NCBI GenBank assembly: GCA_902477645.1
Contig: CABSIA010000011.1
Span: 1-39,630, forward strand
From: an uncultured Prevotella sp.
GTDB lineage: Bacteria > Bacteroidota > Bacteroidia > Bacteroidales > Bacteroidaceae
Reading direction: 5' to 3'
Length of the DNA: 39,630 bases
Made by a program: the position numbers and the translations under genes. Each line of letters opens with the position of its first letter. Position 1 is the stretch's first letter. The notes beneath the pieces are model-generated. The model saw only the letters and a program-made list of their open reading frames with translations. It did not search any database and was not told the origin of the DNA. Below, one piece after another: positions 33,307-39,630 of the stretch.

Positions 33307-33989
33307 TCAATCCACGGGTTTTCTGCACAGAGCCTTTACTTCATCTGCCGACATTCCTGTAAGTTCAGAGATCAGCTCTACACTCATTCCTTTTGCCAAC
33401 ATTGTCTTGGCTATATCTATACGCTCTTCCTCTTTTCCCTGTGCCATTCCCTGCTTCATTCCCTGTGCCATTCCCTGCGCAACACCTTTCTCAAACGTTC
33501 CCTCCATGACGTTTATTGTGTCACGGAACTTCTTTATCGACTCGTCATATTTCAGGCGGTCGGCCTTGCTCATGGCACTTATATCAGCTATTTTCGCCAA
33601 GTGCTCAAACACAGAGTTCTGAGCCACCCACGGTAATCTGTTCAGTACTTCCATATTCTTCAATACATAAATCCAACGTTCAAAGTCATTCTCACAGTCA
33701 TCTGCATCCTTAACGAAATAGGGCAGCTGGAGGTATATCAAACGCATGTCGTCTGAGAACTGCTCACTTGTCTTCATGTCGGCAAGGGCTACATCTGTGC
33801 GGAACTTGTCGCCAATACCATCGAGACTGAAATTCAGGAAGGCTATGAAATATACGGCCGTGATGTCAGAATCTCCCGCTCTCCCTTCAGCAAATTGTTG
33901 AGGAAGTCAAGAAGCGGAGGCTTTGAGAACTCCTGTCTGAAAATCCGCTTGAAGCCCACATCCGTAAAAGGGTTAATAAATCTGCCCAT
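33307..33989 (-). pseudogene. Rpn-family PD-(D/E)XK gene, copy 2, internal deletion
   Basis: A close relative of the gene at 2774-3613. The N-terminus is intact from ATG 33989 (MGRFINPFTDVGFKRIF... to KGEREI). Then about 208 bases present in copy 1 are missing. They encoded the nuclease core including the catalytic Asp and the E-x-Q motif. The deletion shifts the frame and gives a stop soon after. The rest (ITAVYFIAFLNF onward, open from 33777) remains readable in another frame. Near the C-terminus there are extra MAQG units from a 12-bp tandem repeat (33439-33486). The promoter (34025-34055) is kept. This copy cannot make an active nuclease. Confidence 0.9.
33439..33486. repeat. 12-bp tandem repeat coding for MAQG/MKQG
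   Basis: Four units of CCCTGTGCCATT-type sequence encode GMAQGMKQGMAQG in the C-terminal region of Rpn copy 2. Copy 1 has only one unit at the same place, so the array has expanded or contracted by slippage. Confidence 0.8.
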
Positions 33990-34024
33990 AACATTATGCT
34001 TTTATTATACTGGCTTGACATTGG

Positions 34025-34055
34025 CAAATGTACGAATAATTTTTTTAACAGCCAA
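34025..34055 (-). promoter_or_regulatory. Promoter of Rpn copy 2
   Basis: Minus-strand TACATTTG (34032-34025) with TTG (34055-34053) and a 20-base spacer, parallel to the promoter of copy 1. Confidence 0.55.
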
Positions 34056-34081
34056 ACTTATCCACATAATCTTTCTATTGT

Positions 34082-34117
34082 GCCACCTTGATTGCCACCT
34101 TAATTGCCACCTTGATT
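34082..34117. repeat. 12-bp tandem repeat, three units
   Basis: Three units of GCCACCTTGATT (middle unit GCCACCTTAATT) directly before the second GCGGCCGCTATG palindrome. No coding role is seen. Confidence 0.75.
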
Positions 34118-34144
34118 GCGGCCGCTATGCATAGCGGCCCTACA
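34118..34144. repeat. GCGGCCGCTATG palindromic repeat, copy 2
   Basis: Differs from the copy at 30369-30395 by one base (TATGCATAG against TATGTATAG), which makes this core a better palindrome. Confidence 0.7.
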
Positions 34145-34159
34145 GTTATTCCAAATATA

Positions 34160-34200
34160 AAGCGGATTATAAGCCGGCTCAGCCGGCTTATAATCCGCTT
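34160..34200. terminator. Strong terminator hairpin
   Basis: AAGCGGATTATAAGCCGG pairs perfectly with CCGGCTTATAATCCGCTT around five bases. On the minus strand it follows the small LLAAS peptide gene and is followed by a T-rich stretch. Confidence 0.85.
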
Positions 34201-34238
34201 CGTTTATCGTACCCGCTGCCTGTGACAGGGGGCTTTAT

Positions 34239-34421
34239 TTAATCCTCATCCCACACGCTGTTGTGCTTGGCGTCGCCCCACACGTTGCCGTCTTGATCAG
34301 TCTCTGGCTTTTCGCCTGTGCCGAGACTTGTATTGCCGCTGAAGCTTGGCGATGCAGCGAGCAGTGCTGTTTCTTCAACTATATGGGTTACGTTGATTTT
34401 TGGCGCAATATACTTTTTCAT
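34239..34421 (-). CDS. Short MKKY...LLAAS peptide, Bacteroidales-type small protein
   Basis: A 60-residue product, MKKYIAPKINVTHIVEETAL then LAASPSF...TDQDGNVWGDAKHNSVWDED. It has a basic N-terminus, a P-x-I-x-V element, an LLAAS motif at about residues 20-24, and an acidic Trp-containing tail. I recall similar unstudied small proteins scattered through Prevotella, but the family has no assigned function known to me. The layout (conserved leader-like half, small-residue motif, variable tail) resembles peptide-precursor genes, yet no modification or export genes are adjacent. It lies 77 bases downstream of the large secreted-protein gene and upstream of a strong terminator, so the two probably share a transcript. 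Confidence 0.7.
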   Translation of the reverse strand: MKKYIAPKINVTHIVEETALLAASPSFSGNTSLGTGEKPETDQDGNVWGDAKHNSVWDED

Positions 34422-34498
34422 ATTTTCAGTCCTTTATCTTTTTTATTCTCTCTCCATCCCCGTTGTGGCGGATGACGGAGAGAGAGGTTTGTGAATAA

Positions 34499-37131
34499 TT
34501 ATTTTCTAACTACCTTCTTGCCGTTCTTGATAACGATGCCCTTGTAGCTGTCAGTTACCTTCTGGCCTGAGATGTTGTATGTCTCGCCCTCAATCTCTCC
34601 TGTTACGGTGTTGAGCTTAACACCTGTTGTCTCGCCGTCGATTACGAGGCTCAGAGTCTTGGCGGCAGTCTCAGTGTTGTTAGCACGGAGGAATGCACGG
34701 AAGCCCTTAACGCCATATTTGTCAGTAGCCTCTTTCTTCCACCACATGTTATCTTTGAGCAGATATTCGCCGTCTGCAAGCATTGTTGGTTCATAGCAGC
34801 CTACGAAGCTGTAATTTGTGCCTGTAGCCTCTGGAGTGCCCTCAACGAGAGTATAGCCGTCGAATGTGCCTCCTGTAAATTCAGCTACTGTCTTAATCAT
34901 TACAGGGACATTAGCCTTGATGCCTTCTGTAGTAGTGAAGTCAACATTTTCGCCTTCAATATTGCTGAATGCTGCAACCTGAGTACCCTCACCGAATTTC
35001 TCAATAACCTCTTCGTTTGTTAAATTGAATGGTAATACCAAGGTGTTCCACTTATCTGCTGTGATTGTACGCTTAAGGGTAATGTTCACATCTCCTGCTG
35101 TAATTGTGTTTTCTATGTTCTCATCGAGAGTAACGGCATCGAGTTCGCCAATCTTGATGAGACGAACATCACCGAAGCTGAACCAACCAGCTCTGTTGTC
35201 GATACCACTTGGTTTAAAGTTTCCTACTTCAATTTTTACGCTACCAGCCTTGTTTACAGTAAATTCTGCAGTATAATCGTTCCATCCACGACCGAACAGA
35301 CCAGCATCAATAGAACTGCCCATCTCGTCAATATCAACACTTGTCTCATCGTTATCGTTGATTCTCAAATAGAGCCAGAAATTATCCTGTGCACGTGCCT
35401 TGACCGTAACAATGTATTTACCAGCGTTAAGACCATTTACAACTTGAGATGCTTTCTGATTATTGGCTGTTCCATTCCAATAGTCATAGTATGAGCCACC
35501 TGTACTGCCGTCTGCATTTGTCCAAGGTTCGTTTGACTTCGTTCCGCCTCCGCCTTGCGAGCTATTCCAACCATTAGCTCCGTCTGTGAAGTCTGCATTA
35601 ACGACCTTGTCAGTGCAGTTTTCTGCACCTTCTACACCTTCAGCTAAGGCGTGGCTCTCGTAGTAAGCACGAAGAGCTATTGTTATAGCCTCAGTTTTTG
35701 TTGCAGCATCTTCTTTTGATGTGATTGTAGACATTTCTACAGCCTTTGCTGCATTTAAGTTGTTTAAAGATTCTTCTGATGCATAAGCAAGAGTTGGATT
35801 TTCTGCATTCTTAGCGTCAACAAGTGTCTGATATGCAGGTTTGGCAGAAGTGAATGTGCTTATTGCTGCCTGCAAATTAGAAATTGCGGTTTCAAGTCCT
35901 GATTTTGTTTCTTCTGGAATTACGTCTTTTGTTGTTGAAAGATTTGTGCGCTCAGTTCCTGTAACTATTTCGTATTCAGAACTTTCAAGAAGTCCCATGG
36001 CTTTATTCTGAAGATTAGCATAGGCTGTTATCAATGCGTCAAGATCGATGCCTGCATAGAAGATTTGGAAATCATCACCAGTCATCCACGTTCCACTTGA
36101 TACCTCTGCTTTAATACCGAATGTTACCGTATTGTTTGCAACGAGGACAGCTTCTGTAGCCAAAACTTCTTCAGTGTTGCTCATATCAGCAGTGATTGTG
36201 GTAGCCCCACTTGTTGCATACAAATATGCACCTTTGTCATTGCTATCGTAAACTTTCGCCTTGACGATGTATTTACCATTGGGGAGGTTAGTAAGTGTTT
36301 GGCAATAGTCTACGTTCATAGCTCCACCGCTCCAACCTTCAAGTCTTGTGTCTCCTTCTTTTTCAGTACGATTGCCGTTTCCTGCAGTGTGTGCCAGTTC
36401 TTTCCATCCCCAAGGGAGTTGTGCCCTAGCTTCGTTATAAATACTAGGATTTGAAATCGCAGATGTAAGGTCTATGAGATTTTCTTCTGAAGCTTTCTCT
36501 AATTCATTATCGCTCAAATACTCAAGCTTGAAATCATCAAGAAGCAGGCAATAATGCTGACTGCTACCTTGTGCGCCAGGTTTCATATAAGCCTCAATGT
36601 TGAGGTTTGAAGCGTCGTCAGACTTATAGAAGACTACTGACATTTCGCCCCAGGCAGATTTGCTGTAAAAGAAATTGTTGATTGCTGTATTAGTGCCGTC
36701 GCTCAATGACAAACGATAGTTTGTCGCATAATAATTTGAAGTAGAGTTTGCTACCTTACATGTAAGACGGTAAGTTCCTTTGGGTGTAGATGTAATAGAC
36801 TGTGAAACCTTGAATTCTGTATTAGACTGCCAATTACATCTTAAATACATGTAATTGTTTCCTTCAGATGGTGAAAACGTACTGCCAATTCCTTGAATAG
36901 TAGTGCTTGCGTTTGCTATACCAGATTGAGAATTTGCCGGTTGTGATGATGGTGTAATTGTCCATCCAGAACCTGTTCCCCATCCAGAATCTTTTAAGTT
37001 TGCGCTTGCTTCGTCCTGCTCAAAAGAAGGGTTCGTGATTTTAGAGGTGTAATCCTCCCACGTTTGTGCAGCCGCATTACCCCCCCTATGCCCAATAAGA
37101 GGGTGGCGGCAAAGAGTTTTAGTTTATTCAT
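34499..37131 (-). pseudogene. Large secreted protein gene, out of frame at a G7 tract (possibly phase-variable)
   Basis: The ATG at 37131 begins a signal peptide, MNKLKLFAATLLLGIG. A run of seven G on the minus strand (37086-37080) then puts translation in a frame that stops after about 45 codons. One more G would join it to NAAAQTWEDYTSKITNPSFEQ and an open frame to 34499, a product of about 877 residues. The body has an extended N-terminal region with carbohydrate-binding-like beta segments, a helical FIVAR-like part (LVDAKNAENPTLAYASEESL), another beta module (NADFTDGANGWN...GWFSFGDVRLIKIG) and a C-terminal tail YNISGQKVTDSYKGIVIKNGKK like that of the BspA-like protein. Function unknown, probably cell-surface. 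An unbroken frame from 36850 lacks a signal peptide. Confidence 0.85.
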
Positions 37132-37214
37132 ACTTTAAAATATTAGGTTGTTGATAATATAAATAGTCAGTTAATTGTTGTTGCTTAATTGTTTAACCCA
37201 CAAATATATCGTGG

Positions 37215-37244
37215 CAAAGGTACAATAATTTTCGCTATCGCCAA
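37215..37244 (-). promoter_or_regulatory. Promoter of the large secreted-protein gene
   Basis: Minus-strand TACCTTTG (37222-37215) with TTG (37244-37242) and a 19-base spacer. It supports ATG 37131 as the true start, about 80 bases downstream. Confidence 0.65.
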
Positions 37245-37351
37245 AGAATTTCAGCGAAAAAGTATAAAAAGTAGATGATAGGGGCAGGATTTGTAGAAGG
37301 GCATTTTTAGAAGAATAAGAGAAAGGCGGAATTAGGCCTGTGAAAAATGCA

Positions 37352-37401
37352 GCCGCTTGCGTATGGCATCGCAACCGCATTCAATGCCACTTGCAAGCGG
37401 C
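37352..37401. repeat. Inverted repeat, 18-base arms around 14 bases
   Basis: GCCGCTTGCGTATGGCAT (37352-37369) mirrored by 37384-37401 with three mismatches. Arm length, loop length and position outside genes recall the hairpin at 19225-19288. Confidence 0.6.
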
Positions 37402-37505
37402 AGCGATGGCCATCGCATGCGTTGGCGTTTTTCCGCATGGTTTTGAATATTTTTTGTCCCACAGATTTTACAGAGCACACAGATTTGAAGCCTAACCTGC
37501 ATTAT

Positions 37506-37525
37506 TCCAAATATCGGATGAGCCA
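37506..37525. repeat. 20-bp dispersed repeat, copy 2
   Basis: Exact copy of the string at 33198-33217, about 90 bases before the sugar transporter gene. Confidence 0.75.
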
Positions 37526-37614
37526 GAAAACTTTTGTCGCCGGACAATTTTTCAGCCTTGACTCCGTTTTTATTTATACCCGCAAAAATAATTATAAAAA
37601 AACAAATACAAAAA

Positions 37615-38814
37615 ATGGCAAAAAGACCAACTTTGACGGACAAACGGTACGTGGTGCCTTTCATGCTTATCACGTCGCTCTTCTTCCTCTGGGGATTTGC
37701 GAGGGCAATTCTCGATGTGCTGAACAAGCATTTCCAGAACTCGCTTGACATTTCTATTACGCAGTCGTCGCTCATTCAGGTGACGACATATCTGGGCTAC
37801 TTCCTGATGGCGATACCCGCCGGATGGTTTATCAACCGTCAGGGCTACCGCCGTGGCGTGGTGTTCGGCCTGGCTTTGTTCGCCTTCGGCTCTCTGCTCT
37901 TCATACCCGGTGCGGAGATAGGCACATTCTACGCATTCCTTATACCTTTATTTATTATAGGCTGCGGACTGGTGTTTCTGGAGACTGCCGCAAACCCTTA
38001 CGCCGCCGAGCTCGGCGACAAGGAGACGGCGTCGAGCAGGCTTAATTTCTCGCAGTCGTTCAACGGCTTAGGCTGCCTGTTTGCCACATACGCCATCGGC
38101 CAGTTCCTCTTCGACGGCTCGTCGGAAGGCGGCAACGTGGTGGTGCCATATACCGTGCTCGGACTGTTGGTGATGTGCATTGCCGTGGTGTTCTCGCGTG
38201 TGGATCTTCCTGAGATTAAACACGAGGAGACAGAGGAAGACCGCATTCAGGACACCAGAATTATGAAACTTTTCAAGCACCATCCGATGTTCGTTTTCGG
38301 GCTCTTCGCACTGCTTGCCTACGAGATTGCGGAGATATCGATAAACAGCTATTTCATAAACTTCGTGACTGGCAAAGGCTGGATGGACGACAATACCGCC
38401 TCGATTGTGCTGACGGTGGCTTTGGGCTTCTTCATGGTAGGCAGATTTATCGGAAGCTGGATAATGCGCAAGGTTCCGGCAGAGGTTATGCTGCTGTGCT
38501 GTGCGTTGGGCAGCGTGCTGTGTGTCGGGGTGGTGCTCCTCGGCCTTGGCAAGTGGTCGCTGTATGCCCTGGTTTGCAACTATCTTTTTGAGGCTATAAT
38601 GTTCCCCACCATATTCACATTGGCTCTGCAGGGACTCGGCAACCTGACGAAGAGCGCGTCGTCGCTGCTGATGATGACGCCTATCGGCGGATGCTTCTTC
38701 CTGCTGATGGGATATGTGGCAGACCAGACCAACCTCAACATGCCGTTCCTGATACCGTTCATCGGCTATTTCGTCGTGCTGCTTTTCGCATCGGAGCTGA
38801 GCAGAAAGAAGTGA
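37615..38814 (+). CDS. FucP/GluP-type sugar:proton symporter (MFS)
   Basis: A 399-residue inner-membrane transporter of the major facilitator superfamily with about 12 helices. Family landmarks are LITSLFFLWGFARAILDVLNKHFQ in helix one, GWFINRQGYRRGVVFG between helices two and three, GLVFLETAANPYAAELGD in helix five, and SRLNFSQSFNGLG. These match the L-fucose permease group, whose Bacteroidetes members also import glucose, galactose or other hexoses. The start at MAKRPTLTD is chosen by homology; the open frame upstream lacks family similarity. It follows a repeat-rich stretch and precedes the aldolase gene. Confidence 0.88.
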   Translation: MAKRPTLTDKRYVVPFMLITSLFFLWGFARAILDVLNKHFQNSLDISITQSSLIQVTTYLGYFLMAIPAGWFINRQGYRRGVVFGLALFAFGSLLFIPGAEIGTFYAFLIPLFIIGCGLVFLETAANPYAAELGDKETASSRLNFSQSFNGLGCLFATYAIGQFLFDGSSEGGNVVVPYTVLGLLVMCIAVVFSRVDLPEIKHEETEEDRIQDTRIMKLFKHHPMFVFGLFALLAYEIAEISINSYFINFVTGKGWMDDNTASIVLTVALGFFMVGRFIGSWIMRKVPAEVMLLCCALGSVLCVGVVLLGLGKWSLYALVCNYLFEAIMFPTIFTLALQGLGNLTKSASSLLMMTPIGGCFFLLMGYVADQTNLNMPFLIPFIGYFVVLLFASELSRKK

Positions 38815-38880
38815 CGGCTTCCGGCTTTGGCGTTTTGTAATGCGGAATTGGCAAAACTGCGGCAAAATGCGGTGGCAGAT

Positions 38881-38904
38881 GCGGATAATTCCGATTTTAT
38901 CCGC
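38881..38904 (+). terminator. Possible terminator after the sugar transporter
   Basis: GCGGATA...TATCCGC stem of seven pairs with a 10-base loop, about 65 bases past the stop, followed by a moderately T-rich stretch. Confidence 0.45.
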
Positions 38905-38933
38905 CATGCGGCATCATTTTATATACCAACATT

Positions 38934-38963
38934 TTGCGGTAAGAGATTAATTTGCTAATTTTG
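38934..38963 (+). promoter_or_regulatory. Promoter of the aldolase gene
   Basis: TAATTTTG at 38956-38963 with TTG at 38934-38936 and a 19-base spacer; leader about 100 bases. Confidence 0.65.
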
Positions 38964-39066
38964 CAAGCAATATGGATACGGCATGCCCGCATGCGGCTTA
39001 CAGCATATAGCAGGAATGCCGGCAGATTTGTGGAAACAGTTTTTAAAACAATATATTTAAAAAGTT

Positions 39067-39630
39067 ATGGTAAATTACAAAGATTTGGGCCTTGTGAACA
39101 CCCGTGAGATGTTCAAGAGGGCAGTAGCAGGCGGTTATGCCATTCCCGCATTCAACTTCAACACTATGGAGCAGATGCAGGCTATCGTTCAGGCAGCCGT
39201 AGAGACAAAGTCACCGGTTATCATGCAGGTATCAAAGGGCGCGCGCAACTATGCCAACGCTACCATTCTCCGCTATATGGCAGAAGGTGCTGTTCAGTAT
39301 GCCAAGGAGCTTGGCTGCGAGCATCCTGAGATTGTTCTTCACCTCGACCACGGTGATAGCTTCGAACTTTGCAAGGACTGCATCGACATGGGCTTCTCTT
39401 CAGTTATGATCGACGGCTCAAGCCTTCCTTACGAGGACAACGTAGCTTTGGCTAAGAAAGTTGTTGAGTATGCACATCAGTTCGACGTAACAGTTGAGGC
39501 TGAGCTCGGTGTACTCGCTGGTGTTGAGGATGAGGTTTCTTCTGCTGAGTCTCACTATACAAAGCCTGAGGAGGTTATCGACTTCGCTACACGCACAGGC
39601 TGCGACTCTCTGGCTATCTCTATCTGGCTA
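39067..39630 (+). CDS. fba: Class II fructose-bisphosphate aldolase (partial, cut by window end)
   Basis: Splits fructose 1,6-bisphosphate into glyceraldehyde 3-phosphate and dihydroxyacetone phosphate, a zinc-dependent glycolytic enzyme in the cytoplasm. The first 188 codons are present: MVNYKDLGLVNTREMFKRAV, AIPAFNFNTMEQMQAI, the zinc-site motif VLHLDHGDSFELCKD, and VTVEAELGVLAGVEDEVSS. The full enzyme is about 330 residues. The last two codons read TGG CTA (Trp-Leu), where the family has Gly-Thr-Ser-His-Gly; the departure may be an assembly-end artefact. Confidence 0.93.
   Translation, partial: MVNYKDLGLVNTREMFKRAVAGGYAIPAFNFNTMEQMQAIVQAAVETKSPVIMQVSKGARNYANATILRYMAEGAVQYAKELGCEHPEIVLHLDHGDSFELCKDCIDMGFSSVMIDGSSLPYEDNVALAKKVVEYAHQFDVTVEAELGVLAGVEDEVSSAESHYTKPEEVIDFATRTGCDSLAISIWL

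Noticed and set aside
37132..37260. Invertible promoter controlling the large secreted protein
   Set aside because: No inverted repeats flank the promoter and no recombinase gene is nearby; the G tract is the better switch candidate.
1..39630. tRNA or rRNA genes
   Set aside because: No cloverleaf-forming sequence or rRNA signature was recognised by eye in the intergenic stretches; a covariance search would be decisive.

Overview
The window looks like chromosomal DNA of a Bacteroidales bacterium, most likely Prevotella or a close relative. The evidence is the repeated Bacteroidetes-type promoter (TTG, about 19-20 bases, TAnnTTTG) before many genes, secreted proteins ending in a Prevotella-style 'YN(L/I)xGQ(R/K)V...GKK' tail, a BspA-like DUF285 repeat protein, the ExbB-ExbD-ExbD-TonB-PstS-TPR cluster, and the LptF-RibBA-aminotransferase gene order. 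Assignments rest on reading the sequence and on family knowledge; no searches were run.

Layout. 1-3.7 kb: AT-rich flank, two overlapping paralogous lipoprotein genes (one interrupted by an in-frame TGA), a DUF2461 gene and an Rpn-family PD-(D/E)XK gene that has lost its ATG. 3.7-5.7 kb: a 22-bp tandem repeat and the BspA-like protein. 5.7-11.4 kb: the minus-strand energy-transduction operon. 11.5-16 kb: LptF/G-type permease, a disrupted ribBA and a class I aminotransferase. 16-19.8 kb: an S9 peptidase between two repeat-rich intergenic stretches, one holding the tail of a decayed DUF4143 ATPase gene. 19.8-21.2 kb: a stand-alone AICAR transformylase and a small basic protein. 21.2-25.5 kb: the minus-strand operon hpt-adk-obg-pgeF-M23 peptidase. 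25.6-28.2 kb (plus): Nnr bifunctional NAD(P)HX repair enzyme and a DUF4831 protein. 28.4-31.3 kb (plus): glutamate dehydrogenase, RlpA-like protein and a glycine-zipper/EF-hand lipoprotein. 31.4-33 kb: GH30 glycosidase. 33.1-34.2 kb: a deleted second Rpn copy among small repeats. 34.2-37.2 kb: a short MKKY...LLAAS peptide gene behind a large secreted-protein gene with a G7 tract in its signal-peptide codons. 37.6-39.6 kb: FucP-type sugar transporter and the start of a class II fructose-bisphosphate aldolase cut by the window end.

How the genes work together. The TonB operon energises outer-membrane uptake. The hpt operon combines purine salvage, nucleotide balance, ribosome assembly and peptidoglycan turnover. 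GH30 and the FucP-type transporter suggest glycan use. Most genes are housekeeping. The unusual signals are the possible phase-variable secreted protein with its small downstream peptide gene, the broken ribBA, the two decaying Rpn copies, and a scatter of REP-like intergenic elements.
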